In this document: piece by piece, positions 49,157 through 62,943 of the stretch | Layout of the letters: every line of letters starts with the position of its first letter | How positions within the stretch are numbered: the first letter of the stretch is position 1 | NCBI RefSeq assembly: GCF_041296385.1 | Contig: NC_091016.1 | Coordinates: 10,575,997 to 10,639,996 of the forward strand | Direction: 5' to 3' | DNA: 64,000 bases | From: Aphelocoma coerulescens | Lineage: Eukaryota > Chordata > Aves > Passeriformes > Corvidae | Notes under the pieces: generated by a model | Seen by the model: the letters and a program-made list of their open reading frames with translations, nothing else | Database searches by the model: none | What the model was told of the DNA's origin: nothing | Position numbers and translations under genes: made by a program

Positions 49157-50017
49157 CGCAAGCCCAGTGCTCTGCAGCTAAATTGTTTGCCTTAAGTGGT
49201 CTGGACTGAAGAGAAGGCCAGCGATGGCAGTGAACTTTGCTGCTTTTCCGCGTGCATGCTGCACCCACCAACGGTGCACCGTGCACGGTTTCTTTGCTCA
49301 GCTCGAGCTACAGCGACACCCTTTCGGTTTCGCTGAGTCCACGCTGCCCATGCAGCTCTCACTCAGCGAAGTGCGCCAGGGGAGAAGCACTTGCTGGAGA
49401 AGTCTTTCAATGTGCAAGGCTTTGAAGGCAGCACCCCAATCGGGACATGAGGAGGGCTGATGAAGAACGTGGTTCTTTCTTGGCAACTTTCTCCTGTGCG
49501 AGATGTCTACCGAAGATCTTTGCTCCTTGCCAGACTGCAGTGTGCACCAGAGTACACTCTGGCCGAGAAGGAGAAGGCAGACAGCACCACCATCTGACGG
49601 GCCCTATGCAGGTTATGACAGAAAGCAGACTGCCCCTGGAAGGCACTGGCAGCTACGAGTTCCCCAAGTGTCAGGGGCAAATGCTGGGCGAGCTCGTCAT
49701 CCTGGCACGGTTCTCTGTGCGAGAGCGACTTCTCAGCGGTCCTTCTCGTGGCCCCGATTGCGCTGCTGTGTTTTCAAAGTCCTGCACACTGAAAGACTCA
49801 TCCAGCAAGTGCTTCTCCCCTTCAAGTTTCGCTGAGCGAGAGCTACCATGGGTAGTGTGGACGCCGCGAAACCGAAGGGGTCTCCCGCTAGCTCGAGCTG
49901 CGGAAAAACCGTGCACAGCACACTGACAAGCGGCAAAGCACAATGGCCTCGCTCGGCTTCTCTTCTGCCCAGACAACGAAAGGCGAAGAACGAAGCCTCA
50001 GAGCACCGGGCTTGTGC
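49157..50017. repeat. Imperfect inverted repeat (U6)
   Basis: Equivalent of the U1 inverted repeat. Confidence 0.75.
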
Positions 50018-53000
50018 GTGCAGCATTGCAGAAAGCCCAGAGACGCCTATCGGGAATTTCGGTCCTTGCGAGAGAGTCTTGTGTGCCTCGTGGTGCTTCG
50101 AGCCGAGAAAGACCGGGCAGACAGCACTGCCACAGAGGGGGCGCTTTTGCACCTTGTAAAAGGCAAGAGGACTGCTCCTGGAAGGTGGTGCGAATCCCTG
50201 TTGCCACTAGTGTCAGGAGCAAAGTGCTTGCAAGCTTATTGTCCTGGCACAGCTCTCTGCGGGAGACGTAGCCGAGAAGCTTTCCGCTTAGCTTGGGATC
50301 GCAAGAGGGACAGATTGTGCTGCTACGTAGCGCTGGGAAGGAGAGGTGCAGGGCCCAGGCGTGTTTGGGCAGAAGCAGTGCACTGGAGCGCTTGGCTGCC
50401 GACACAGCGTTCCGTGCGAGAAGCAGACCGCTGTTCGCCTCCGGGAGAATGAAGGTACGGCGTGCTCGAAAAGGCGAAGGACGAAGCCGCAGAGCACCGG
50501 GCTGGTGTGCGCGTCGTATGGGCTTGCAAGACGAAGGGTGGCTGCTGCACTCCTGCCTGCTGAATTGACGTTCTAGCATTCGGAAGGAGGACGCTCAAGG
50601 GCACTTGCTTGTGCCGCTGCCTCTTCCTCTTCCAGCTCTAGGTGGAAGTGATTGTGCTTCTTCTCAAGATTCTTGTGGAAACTCTTTTGTTGAACTTTGG
50701 AGTGCAAAATCCTGGGAACTGAATGTTACATTCCATCTAGAACGAAAGTTTTATTCCTCAGTTTTTGTCAGGAACAGCTAGAATGGAAAACACATCTTGG
50801 CTTTTTGCATTCCCTTCAGAGAATATTAACACTACGCAAATCGATGCCACGATCTATTCTGTCACCTAAATTTACTGTTTCAATCATGCACTCATAGGCT
50901 GCTCGTCTGAAATTTTCTGTCCAGATTCATTTGACCTCACGCATCTTCTGTTTTGCAGTACCAACAAGTCTTGCTACAGAAAGACATGCTAGATCAGCAG
51001 CAGTGTTTAGGTAGGCCTTTGGTACGGCAGTATCTGAACAGCACGCAACTCATACCTCAGCAATTCTCCCTGTGGCTCTGCTATGCGTGCTCTCGCATTT
51101 TTTCTCTCTCACTGAGCCTAAACTGTAGAACAAAAACATCCAGGAACTGCTGCCATGGGAATGCACAAAGACCAAAATCCCAGAGGTGGCCTGTACATTT
51201 CCTTTGCAGCCCCTGAACCATATCAAACGCACTGCTGGTCTGTACTTTTCTTTCCAGTGACACATCACATTCAGTCGAGCGGATACTGCAGACAAACCGA
51301 ATCACTTCCAGCTAGCGAGCTCCAATACGAAAATGTGGCCGCACAGGAAGCTTTCACTGGCCTTGCATGGTACAGTTGCAAACTTGCACTATGACTGCAG
51401 TCAAATGGTACTCAGGGCTTTTACATTGCGTCTGTACACTGCACACACCCGACGGTGTTCTGTGCCTTCACTGTCAGTTTGGCTACCATCAAGTACTTTC
51501 ATGTTCCCAAGGTGCCTATTTGGCACAAAGAAAAAGATACCAGCCTTGCTGGACTGCGACTTCTTCTGCCAGTCTTTCACGTACACACTTCTCACTGGGG
51601 CTATGCACCTTTCTTCTAAGCTGTGTGGAAAGTCACATTCTTTACACTCACAGATGCCAGTTTCCATCCTTAAAAGAGCCCGCAGCTCTGCCCATGCAAG
51701 CAGTCTGAGAACCGAAGCCCGCTGGCAGCATTCAGCTTTGTCTCTTTTTCAGAGCGTGTACTGCACACAGCACAGTATGCTGTGGGGGGTTTTCCTCCGT
51801 TATAAGTACAGTCATACTCTTTCTGTTCCACTAAGTCCACATCATCCATCTACCTCTCGCTCAGGGAAAGGCAGTAGGAGAGAGAAAAGCAGTTGCTGCA
51901 TTGGTCTTTCCGAGTCCATGATTTTCAACAAACCGCCGCACTCTGGATGACAAGGGGGTGCAATGGGAGGGTCTGCTGTTCTTGCTCAAGCTGGCACTTT
52001 CATGAGCTAATGTTTGTGTAGGATGTTCACAAGTTAGTATCTGGACTCTGCGAGAGTGAAAGACAGCACTGGGGAGCTCACATTGCCCTCTGAGTGTGGT
52101 GCAAATAAGAGTTTGTACCTGGAAGGGGGAGATCAGTGAAATCTTTTTGTCCTGACACGGTTGATTTGAGAGCAGTGGTGTTTTCAACTTGGCTCTGCAC
52201 TTTGGGTGGTTTATAGCTAGGTGAGGGGCCTTTCCTTCTTTTGCAAGTCCCCCCTGCCATGCTGGGGTTGTTCTTCTGAGTGCTGACAGCGCGCAGGTTA
52301 AAGTTAACTGCTCCTCATGGCGCCCAGCACCATTCATGTGGCAATAGTTTGTTCCTTTGCGGATCCTGGCTCTTTGAATGTCTTTTGATTTCGTCCGGAA
52401 GACACTTCCATGTGGAGACAGCAACAGGTTGCTGAATGGGCACCTTTTGTGACCAATATTTACACTTGATGAAATTAGTGCATCAGGATGGTGATAGGCA
52501 ACCAATGACCACTCAATTAACACTTACAATATTACTAACTTAAGCGAAACGAGGTTTTGCAAATGGCAATCTCTCCTTTGTACTGATACAGCCCTAATTT
52601 AATTTTCTTCAATGCACCAGCCTCAAGCACGGTGCTCTGCATGATTGCAAGTAAGAATTGCAAGATTGCAAGTAGGAACATTTAGTTGGAAAGGAAAGCT
52701 GATGGCACAGGTTCACATGGCGCTGTTTCTATTCTTCAAAGTGAATGTGAAACCCACTCTAACTTATTATCCAAATAGGAGAGCACCAGGGAATGCTCAT
52801 ACTTTAAAGGTAGCAGGGAAAAGAGCTCAGAAGCTTGGCTCTTGCATTCCCTCTCTAACAGTTCAACAGCTCTAGCCCAGAGAACTGCCTACTAGGAAGA
52901 GCCATTAAATTCACATGCTCTTCTATGTGCACTTTCCTCCTCAGCTTTAAGTACCATCATAATCCTTCAGTCTCACAGAGTCAGGATGCAAACAGAATTT

Positions 53001-53771
53001 TATCAGGGGCTGCTAAAGTCAGCAGGATGCAAATTTGTTCAACAGCTTGGCTTTTTCATTCCTTCTCTAACAGTTCAACAGCTATAGCCCACAGAACTGC
53101 CCATGAGGAAAAGCCATTAATTCGCTGAGAACACCCTACATGCAGATCCAAAACTGCTTTCTTTGCCAAAGAGAGAAACTATGAGCCCATCTCAGAAGAA
53201 CTGGGATCTCCTCCTCCAAAATAGAAAACATCCAGGAACTGCTCCCATCCAATGTGCCAGAACACTGTTACTGGACATTACCTGCCCTGGTGTCTAAATC
53301 AGCTGCACACCAAGGATGAGCATAGCTGCTTGTCTTGGCTTACTGCCAAGAGTTCAGAAGACCACCTTTCAGAAGTGGAAACGACATGCCAAAATTGACT
53401 TTTTCAGGAGACTGCCTTGAAAATAGGGCGTAGCAACTCCATACTTGTACAAATCAAGGCAGTGCTTCTACACCAAATATGCCAGGACAGAAAGTTGCTG
53501 CTGCCCTTTACCTCCACTAGGCAGCTTCTTATGTGCACCTGAAACACTGGGGCTAGGTGCTTTCCTTCCCATGGAAAAGCATTGTCATCCTCTCTGAGGA
53601 ACTGGCGTGCTACCGCCAATATTGAATATATCTAAGAATTGCTCCTACACAAGAGGTGCCAGGAGAGAAATGTCTCAGTTGAGTTTACTTCCCCATGGGA
53701 CCTTATCATCTGCTCCACCAACACTGGGATTCAGACCTTTGCATTCCAAGGAAAGGCATTATGAGTCACTT

Positions 53772-55209
53772 GGCCTTGCGTTGCCTTCAGTACCATTGCC
53801 TGGTTTTTCCTAGCCTACCCTTGCTTTGCCTTCCTTGGCTACGTCTCTCTTGCCTATGTCTCCCTTGCCCTGCCCTGCCTATGATTTCCTTGCTTTGCCC
53901 TGCCTTGCCTTTTCTTCCATGCAGGCAAGGCAATGCAGTCAAAGTAAGTTTAGGCAATTCTAGTCAAGTCAAGGGAAAGTTAGGGAAAGCAAAGCAAGAG
54001 CAGTGAGCAGGCAGCAAAGTAGGGCCAATGAGTGCGAGGCAAGAGAAGGCCCAGAAGTTGTAGTTCGGAAGGCAGGGCATAGGAAGGTAAGTCCAGTGAT
54101 GCAGAGGGCAGGCAAAGACAAGAAAGGCTAGGCAAGGAAAGGCCAGCCAAGAAAGGGGTAGGCAAATAAAAACAGGGAATGCTTACACAAAGCAATGTGA
54201 AGCAAGGAACAGCTAGGCAAGTCAAGGCAAGAACACAGAAAGGTCAGTGGAGTAAGGCAAGCAAGGGAGAGATAGGAGAAGCAAGTTAAATCAAAGGAGA
54301 GGAAGACAAGACATGGAAGGCCAGGGAAGGAGGCAGTAGGCAGGGGCTGGTTATGAAAGGCAGTGCAAGGCTGTTGCTGTTGAGACGGTCACGACACACA
54401 TACACTCTCTGCCCCGAGCAATGGCAAAAAACCACTTGTATTATTTATGCATCTTCTCTTATGCACTTTTTTAGCTACATGTGCATGGACTATTATTTTG
54501 CTATAATACAATACTATTGGTTGTCTATAGTGTACACACATTCTTTGCTAAACATCAGCCAGTATCGTCCCTTTTGCAGCTGTTACAACTTCTTTCTGTT
54601 GTTTATCTTCTTGCTTCTGCAATTCTCACGGGTACAAAATGATTGTATCAACGGAAATGTCTGTGAGGCCTTCAGACCAGCTGTTGGTTCCCACAAAAGG
54701 CAAAGGAGTGGTAGACAAAAGAAGGCCAGGAATCTGTAGGCAAAGCAGGGATTGGGAGGGGTAGGCAAAGGAAAGCAAGGCCATGTTGGAAAGGGGCACA
54801 AATGTCAAGAAGGGCAAGGGTTATGCAAGGCAGTGCAAGGCAAGGGAAGGGTAGGCAGGCCAAGGCAAGACAAGAGCATGGAGGGGTGGTGCAGAAAAGG
54901 TGATGATCGGATGGATAGGCCAGTCAAAGGTGGGTAGACTAGGCGAGGGAAAGAGGGGTAGCAGGGCAAGGCAAGTGTTGGCTTTGCAAAGCAAGGCAAG
55001 AGAGACTTAGGCAAGGCCAAGAGAGTCATAGGAGAAGCAGGCAAGACAAGACCAGGAAACAAGGGGTAAGAAAGTCAAGGTGGGAGATTGGTGAACAAGG
55101 CCATGCAATGGAGACATAGGAAGGGCAAGGGAGGTACACAGAGGTGTCTGTAAGGCAATGCAAGGCTGGGCTCTGCATGGCAAGGGATGATCAGGTATGG
55201 CAATGCCTT
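53772..55209. repeat. Pentamer tract of U6 (with LTR-like insertion)
   Basis: As in U4 but with two rather than three CCCTG steps near 53870, a 5-bp contraction typical of replication slippage. Confidence 0.85.
54372..54695 (-). mobile_element. Solo-LTR-like insertion (U6 copy)
   Basis: Same element in U6, with the G state shared by U1-U3. Confidence 0.55.
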
Positions 55210-55594
55210 CATGTACCCCACTGTTTCAGGAGAATATGAGAGGTGGCCCAGGGGTGGTCAAAGCCAGCAAGACCCATCTGTCCTGGCAGCTTTCCTCCGG
55301 GAGTAATCCTTGGTTGTATTGGATATGGGACATGCAATCACCATTTTAGCCATAGACTCCTGGACAAGAATGAAAGTTCTTTTCCCTGGGAAGGAAAACA
55401 CGTAGACCCACTGTTTCAGGTGCAGATGAAAGACAGAACAAGGAAGGACAAGGCACTCGAAGAACGCCTTCTTTCTGGACGCGTCCTTCTGGGTGTGCTC
55501 AAGCTGCGTGGGCTCGGCAGCACTGAAGGTGTAAGAACCTGTTTCTGGCCAGGCAGTGTGCTGCAGTGCAAGGGCTGCGCCTTACTTTGTTGAA

Positions 55595-56321
55595 GCAGGC
55601 AGAGCATTCTCAGCTGAATCTGCTTGTTGAAGCAGCTCTTGGCTGGACATTTGCAAGTCGCTCCACTGAGCCCATGAAGCCGGTGCCCAGCTGCTTCGTT
55701 CTTCGCCTTCTGTGGTCCGGACAGGACTGAAGCGCAGCGATGGCTTGGAGCTTTGCCGCTCTTCAGCGTGAACACTGCACGCAGCCACAGGCTGCTGTGC
55801 AGGGCTTTTCCTCAGCTCGACGTACAGTCATTCTCTTGCTGTTTCCCAGAGTCGAAAGTGTCCGTGTAGCTCTCTCGCTCAGCGAAAGGCGTCAGGAGAG
55901 AAACACTTGCTGGATGAGCTTTTCGCTGGCCAAGCCTTTCAACACAGCACCACCATTCGGGCAAAGGAGGAGGAGAAAGGAAAGAGCACCTTTTCGTCCC
56001 GGCACGTTCTTCTTTGCGAGACGCCTCTCCGCCTCTTCGCTCCCTGCAAGGCTGTAATGTGCGCGGTGGCACTTGGAAGCGAGAAGGCAGGTGCAAGAGA
56101 GCACCGCGATCTGACGGCGCTGTGCCGGCTGGAAAGGAAAGAGGGCTGCCACTGGAATGCGGTGCAAATACAGGTTTGCACGCGTCGAGGGTAAGCGCCG
56201 GGTGAGCTTGCTGACCTAAAACCGTTCTCTGTGCCAGACACAGGCATTGAGAATCTTTCCGTTAAGAATCAGGCTGCCACGCAAACAGAACGTGGTGCTG
56301 CCTAGCGCTGCGAGGGAAAGT
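55595..56321 (+). repeat. 727-bp variable module (U6)
   Basis: Same module; flanking 172-bp repeats at 55595-55766 and 56322-56493. Confidence 0.9.
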
Positions 56322-57453
56322 GCAGGCAGAGCATTCTCGGCTGAATCTGCTTGTTGAAGCAGCTCTTGGCTGGACATTTGCAAGTCGCGCCACTGAGTCC
56401 ATGAAGCCGGTGCCCAGCTGCTTCGTTCTTCGCCTTCTGTGGTCCGGACAGGACTGAAGCGCAGCGATGGCTTGGAGCTTTGCCGCTCTTCAGATTGTTT
56501 ACTGCAGGCATCTACATTTTTCTGTGCACGGATTTTCCTCAGCTGGACATAGAATTATTTTCTTGCTGTTTTACAGTGTCCAGACCATCTGTGTAGCTCT
56601 CGGTCAGGGAAATGCGTCAAGAGAGACGCCCTTGCTGGATGAGCTTTTCGCTGGCCAAGCCTTTCGACATCCCACCACAATTGGTCGAGGACGAGGAGAA
56701 AGGAGGGGTAACAGGGTAATATCTCTACAGTGCATCAGGTCATGTGAAATTTGTGCTGCTGCTGCCTAGTGCCCTTGCAGCTATCTGGGGAAGCAATTGC
56801 CCTTCCCTTCAGTCTCTGAGTTTCGGAGAACACGAATGCATGTAGGATGCAAGCGGAGGAGGGAAGTACAGAGTGCACCGGTGAGTTCGCTGTTGCTTAC
56901 CTGGGGAGGGCGGAGGTGCAGCCCAGCACTGGCTTTGACGTCTACGGCCGTTCTCCAGGAGAGTAGCTGCTGGAGGCTGCCAAGGGAGCTGCGAGCACGA
57001 AAGTATAGTGGGCGTCTGTCTTAGAAGAAAGGCGCAGAGCCGCATTGTGATGCGCCCTTTCAGGAGGCTGCTTGGAGAAAGGGTGCTTTAGGAGGGCCTT
57101 CTGCTTTGACGCCTGCTCCTGGCTGAGCTCTAGCTGCAGGGACTCTGCAAGGCTGAACGACTAGGGAAGTGCCTATCTCCACGCTGTGGGATGAAGTGCT
57201 ACGGCTCCGCGTTCCCTTTTGGAGACGCGAGGACTCCCTCAGCCGGCTTGGCTTGTGAACGAGCCTGCTGGACTTCTGCAACTCGGTGCACTGCACCTGC
57301 AAGCCCGGTGCTCTGCGGCTTCATTTTTCGCCTCACGTTATCCGCACGGAAGGGAAGCCCAGCGAGGGCACTGAACTTTGCCGCTTTTGCTCGTGCATGC
57401 TGCACGCACCCTCGGTGTAGCGTGCACGATTTCTTTCCACAGCTCTATAGGAG

Positions 57454-58151
57454 AAAGGCTCGCGAAGGGTGTCTGGACTTCAGGCGGCTCTCTTGAAAGC
57501 TGTGTATTGCATAGGCGAAGTTACAGCATTTCAGGGAGTGGGTATCCAGAGCCAGCCCTACAGCTGTCAGCTACAGCTGGTAGGCATACCTGGAGCCGCT
57601 TTCTGTTCAAGTTAGAAAGCATTATGTATTTTTCTTTGCTGAGTATCTCAATACATAGCAACCAATAAGCACCATACAACAATACCTTTACATTTGCCTG
57701 TAGCCTATCATGACTACTACCATTACCATATTATAGTCATTCTTATCCAATCACAAGAGTAAGTATGTTACAATTTAAGCTTACAGTGGAAAATTCTCAG
57801 ACCTCTCTTCTTCTTGCTACATCGACATTTCTTGTTTGCCTGCGATAGCTCTCTTTTTGGTAAAAACATGTTTTCTATTTCCTTATGGCCTTCTTGAGAC
57901 TTATTTACTTGGTGAAAAACATGTGCTTGTTTGTACTCACATACCGGTGTCCTAATAAAAAACATCTCCTTCCAACTCAATCTCCAACCTTTGCCTTCTC
58001 AGTTATTCAGTGATCAGTGTTTCAGCAAAACACCTTTTACTCTCTATCAAAACTCGTTTCCATTTCCTCCTCATGCTAAGTTTCTACATTCAGAGATCTT
58101 TCTGTCAAGCCTACATAGCTGTGAAACTTTCTTACCAAACTTTCATCCTCT
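57454..58151. other. AT-rich insertion (U6)
   Basis: Same segment; base states like U1-U3 rather than U4/U5. Confidence 0.5.
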
Positions 58152-59594
58152 CCAACAAGCTCGAGCTACAAGGACACCCTTTCAGTTTCGCTGAGTCCAC
58201 GCTGCCCACGTAGCTGTCGCTGAGCGAAGTGTGCCAGGGGAGAAGCACTTGCTGGAAGAGTCTTTCAATGCGCACGGCTTTGAAGGCAGCACCACAATGT
58301 GGGCCACGAGAAGGGGTGAGGAGGAATGTGGTGTCGTCCTGGCACCTTTCTCCTGTGTGAGCTGTCTACCGAAGCTCTTTGCTCCTTGCGAGACGGCAGC
58401 GTGCGCCGGAGTACACTCGAGCCGAGGAGCGGGCAGACAGCATCGCCATCTGACGGGCGCTTTGCAGCTTGCCGCAGAAAGCGCTGCACTGCCGAGCACA
58501 GTGTTCCGGGCGAGAAGCAGAAGACCGTCCGCCTCCGGGGGAACGAAGGTACGGCGTGCTCGAAAAGGCGAAGAACGAAGCCGCGGAGCGCCGGGCTCGC
58601 GTGCTCGTTGTACGGGCTGCAAGACGAGCGTGGCTGCCACTCTCCTGCCTGCTGAATTGACGTTATAGCCTTGGGAAGGAGGAAGTTCCACGGCACTTAC
58701 CTGTGCTGCTGCTGCCTATTCCTCTTGTAGCTCTCTGTGGAAGCATTTGCGCTTCCCTTCAGTCTCCGTCTTTCCGAGAACATGATGGTAGTAGCATGCA
58801 GCGGAGGAGGGAAGAACAGAGCGCACCGGTGAGTCTGGTGCCGCTTACGTGCGGAAGGCGAAGGTGCAGCCCAGCCCTGGCTTCTACTTCTCGGGCCGTT
58901 CTCCAGGAAAGCAGCTGCTGGAGGCTGCCAAGGGAGCTGCGAGAGTGAAAGCAAGGTGGGCGTCTGTCTTAGAAGAAAGGCACAGAGCCACAGTGTCATT
59001 TGCGATTTCCGAAGGCTGGTTGGAGAGGCGTGCTTTAGGAAAGCCTTCTGCTTTGACGCCTGCTCCTGGCTGAGCTCTAGTTGCAGGGACTCTGCAAGGC
59101 TGAACAACTAGGAAAGTGCCTATGTCCACGCTGTGGGATGAAGCACTATAGCTGCGGCTTCCTTTCTGGAGCAAGCAAGAATGCTCTCAGCCGACTCTGC
59201 TTGTGAACGAGCCCTTGCTGGTCTTGGGCAATTTGGTGCACTGCACACGCAAGCCCAGTGCTCTGCAGCTAAATTGTTTGCCTTAAGTGGTCTGGACTGA
59301 AGAGAAGGCCAGCGATGGCAGTGAACTTTGCTGCTTTTCCGCGTGCATGCTGCACCCACCAACGGTGCACCGTGCACGGTTTCTTTGCTCAGCTCGAGCT
59401 ACAGCGACAGCCTTTCGGTTTCGCTGAGTCCACGCTGCCCATGCAGCTCTCACTCAGCGAAGTGCGCCAGGGGAGAAGCACTTGCTGGAGAAGTCTTTCA
59501 ATGTGCAAGGCTTTGAAGGCAGCACCCCAATCGGGACATGAGGAGGGCTGATGAAGAACGTGGTTCTTTCTTGGCAACTTTCTCCTGTGCGAGA

Positions 59595-60826
59595 TGTCTA
59601 CCGAAGCTCTTTGCTCCTTGCGAGACGGCAGCGTGCGCCGGAGTACACTCGAGCCGAGGAGCGGGCAGACAGCATCGCCATCTGACGGGCGCTTTGCAGC
59701 TTGCCGCAGAAAGCGCTGCACTGCCGAGCACAGTGTTCCGGGCGAGAAGCAGAAGACCGTCCGCCTCCGGGGGAACGAAGGTACGGCGTGCTCGAAAAGG
59801 CGAAGAACGAAGCCGCGGAGCGCCGGGCTCGCGTGCTCGTTGTACGGGCTGCAAGACGAGCGTGGCTGCCACTCTCCTGCCTGCTGAATTGACGTTATAG
59901 CCTTGGGAAGGAGGAAGTTCCACGGCACTTTCCTGTGCTGCTGCTGCCTATTCCTCTTGTAGCTCTCTGTGGAAGCATTTGCGCTTCCCTTCAGTCTCCG
60001 TCTTTCCGAGAACACGATGGTAGTAGCATGCAGCGGAGGAGGGAAGAACAGAGCGCACCGGTGAGTCTGGTGCCGCTTACGTGCGGAAGGCGAAGGTGCA
60101 GCCCAGCCCTGGCTTCTACTTCTCGGGCCGTTCTCCAGGAAAGCAGCTGCTGGAGGCTGCCAAGGGAGCTGCGAGAGTGAAAGCAAGGTGGGCGTCTGTC
60201 TTAGAAGAAAGGCACAGAGCCACAGTGTCATTTGCGATTTCCGAAGGCTGGTTGGAGAGGCGTGCTTTAGGAAAGCCTTCTGCTTTGACGCCTGCTCCTG
60301 GCTGAGCTCTAGTTGCAGGGACTCTGCAAGGCTGAACAACTAGGAAAGTGCCTATGTCCACGCTGTGGGATGAAGCACTATAGCTGCGGCTTCCTTTCTG
60401 GAGCAAGCAAGAATGCTCTCAGCCGACTCTGCTTGTGAACGAGCCCTTGCTGGTCTTGGGCAATTTGGTGCACTGCACACGCAAGCCCAGTGCTCTGCAG
60501 CTAAATTGTTTGCCTTAAGTGGTCTGGACTGAAGAGAAGGCCAGCGATGGCAGTGAACTTTGCTGCTTTTCCGCGTGCATGCTGCACCCACCAACGGTGC
60601 ACCGTGCACGGTTTCTTTGCTCAGCTCGAGCTACAGCGACACCCTTTCGGTTTCGCTGAGTCCACGCTGCCCATGCAGCTCTCACTCAGCGAAGTGCGCC
60701 AGGGGAGAAGCACTTGCTGGAGAAGTCTTTCAATGTGCAAGGCTTTGAAGGCAGCACCCCAATCGGGACATGAGGAGGGCTGATGAAGAACGTGGTTCTT
60801 TCTTGGCAACTTTCTCCTGTGCGAGA
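59595..60826 (+). repeat. Second 1,232-bp sub-copy
   Basis: Begins with a hybrid B/A junction. It keeps the older-looking T at 59931, where the copies on both sides have A. The minus-strand frame therefore stays open across the junction for 316 codons (59389-60339), longer than anywhere else in the window. That frame has no recognisable domain. Confidence 0.9.
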
Positions 60827-62058
60827 TGTCTACCGAAGCTCTTTGCTCCTTGCGAGACGGCAGCGTGCGCCGGAGTACACTCGAGCCGAGGAGCGGGCAG
60901 ACAGCATCGCCATCTGACGGGCGCTTTGCAGCTTGCCGCAGAAAGCGCTGCACTGCCGAGCACAGTGTTCCGGGCGAGAAGCAGAAGACCGTCCGCCTCC
61001 GGGGGAACGAAGGTACGGCGTGCTCGAAAAGGCGAAGAACGAAGCCGCGGAGCGCCGGGCTCGCGTGCTCGTTGTACGGGCTGCAAGACGAGCGTGGCTG
61101 CCACTCTCCTGCCTGCTGAATTGACGTTATAGCCTTGGGAAGGAGGAAGTTCCACGGCACTTACCTGTGCTGCTGCTGCCTATTCCTCTTGTAGCTCTCT
61201 GTGGAAGCATTTGCGCTTCCCTTCAGTCTCCGTCTTTCCGAGAACACGATGGTAGTAGCATGCAGCGGAGGAGGGAAGAACAGAGCGCACCGGTGAGTCT
61301 GGTGCCGCTTACGTGCGGAAGGCGAAGGTGCAGCCCAGCCCTGGCTTCTACTTCTCGGGCCGTTCTCCGGGAAAGCAGCTGCTGGAGGCTGCCAAGGGAG
61401 CTGCGAGAGTGAAAGCAAGGTGGGCGTCTGTCTTAGAAGAAAGGCACAGAGCCACAGTGTCATTTGCGATTTCCGAAGGCTGGTTGGAGAGGCGTGCTTT
61501 AGGAAAGCCTTCTGCTTTGACGCCTGCTCCTGGCTGAGCTCTAGTTGCAGGGACTCTGCAAGGCTGAACAACTAGGAAAGTGCCTATGTCCACGCTGTGG
61601 GATGAAGCACTATAGCTGCGGCTTCCTTTCTGGAGCAAGCAAGAATGCTCTCAGCCGACTCTGCTTGTGAACGAGCCCTTGCTGGTCTTGGGCAATTTGG
61701 TGCACTGCACACGCAAGCCCAGTGCTCTGCAGCTAAATTGTTTGCCTTAAGTGGTCTGGACTGAAGAGAAGGCCAGCGATGGCAGTGAACTTTGCTGCTT
61801 TTCCGCGTGCATGCTGCACCCACCAACGGTGCACCGTGCACGGTTTCTTTGCTCAGCTCGAGCTACAGCGACACCCTTTCGGTTTCGCTGAGTCCACGCT
61901 GCCCATGCAGCTCTCACTCAGCGAAGTGCGCCAGGGGAGAAGCACTTGCTGGAGAAGTCTTTCAATGTGCAAGGCTTTGAAGGCAGCACCCCAATCGGGA
62001 CATGAGGAGGGCTGATGAAGAACGTGGTTCTTTCTTGGCAACTTTCTCCTGTGCGAGA
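60827..62058 (+). repeat. Third 1,232-bp sub-copy
   Basis: Hybrid B/A junction at its start and A at 61163. It has a private A-to-G change near 61369 in block P. Confidence 0.9.
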
Positions 62059-62943
62059 TGTCTACCGAAGCTCTTTGCTCCTTGCGAGACGGCAGCGTGC
62101 GCCGGAGTACACTCGAGCCGAGGAGCGGGCAGACAGCATCGCCATCTGACGGGCGCTTTGCAGCTTGCCGCAGAAAGCGCTGCACTGCCGAGCACAGTGT
62201 TCCGGGCGAGAAGCAGAAGACCGTCCGCCTCCGGGGGAACGAAGGTACGGCGTGCTCGAAAAGGCGAAGAACGAAGCCGCGGAGCGCCGGGCTCGCGTGC
62301 TCGTTGTACGGGCTGCAAGACGAGCGTGGCTGCCACTCTCCTGCCTGCTGAATTGACGTTATAGCCTTGGGAAGGAGGAAGTTCCACGGCACTTACCTGT
62401 GCTGCTGCTGCCTATTCCTCTTGTAGCTCTCTGTGGAAGCATTTGCGCTTCCCTTCAGTCTCCGTCTTTCCGAGAACACGATGGTAGTAGCATGCAGCGG
62501 AGGAGGGAAGAACAGAGCGCACCGGTGAGTCTGGTGCCGCTTACGTGCGGAAGGCGAAGGTGCAGCCCAGCCCTGGCTTCTACTTCTCGGGCCGTTCTCC
62601 AGGAAAGCAGCTGCTGGAGGCTGCCAAGGGAGCTGCGAGAGTGAAAGCAAGGTGGGCGTCTGTCTTAGAAGAAAGGCACAGAGCCACAGTGTCATTTGCG
62701 ATTTCCGAAGGCTGGTTGGAGAGGCGTGCTTTAGGAAAGCCTTCTGCTTTGACGCCTGCTCCTGGCTGAGCTCTAGTTGCAGGGACTCTGCAAGGCTGAA
62801 CAACTAGGAAAGTGCCTATGTCCACGCTGTGGGATGAAGCACTATAGCTGCGGCTTCCTTTCTGGAGCAAGCAAGAATGCTCTCAGCCGACTCTGCTTGT
62901 GAACGAGCCCTTGCTGGTCTTGGGCAATTTGGTGCACTGCACA

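Larger units (their letters stand above)
48313..58403 (+). repeat. Macrosatellite unit U6 (long form, 10,091 bp)
   Basis: Sixth unit, long form with the 727-bp module (55595-56321). It lacks the 10-bp insertion and has lost one CCCTG pentamer near 53870, where the other units have three in a row and U6 has two. These changes account for its 15-bp shortfall relative to U3. U1 positions map by adding 48312 to about 5555, 48307 to about 6610, 48297 to about 7297, and 49024 after the module. Confidence 0.97.
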
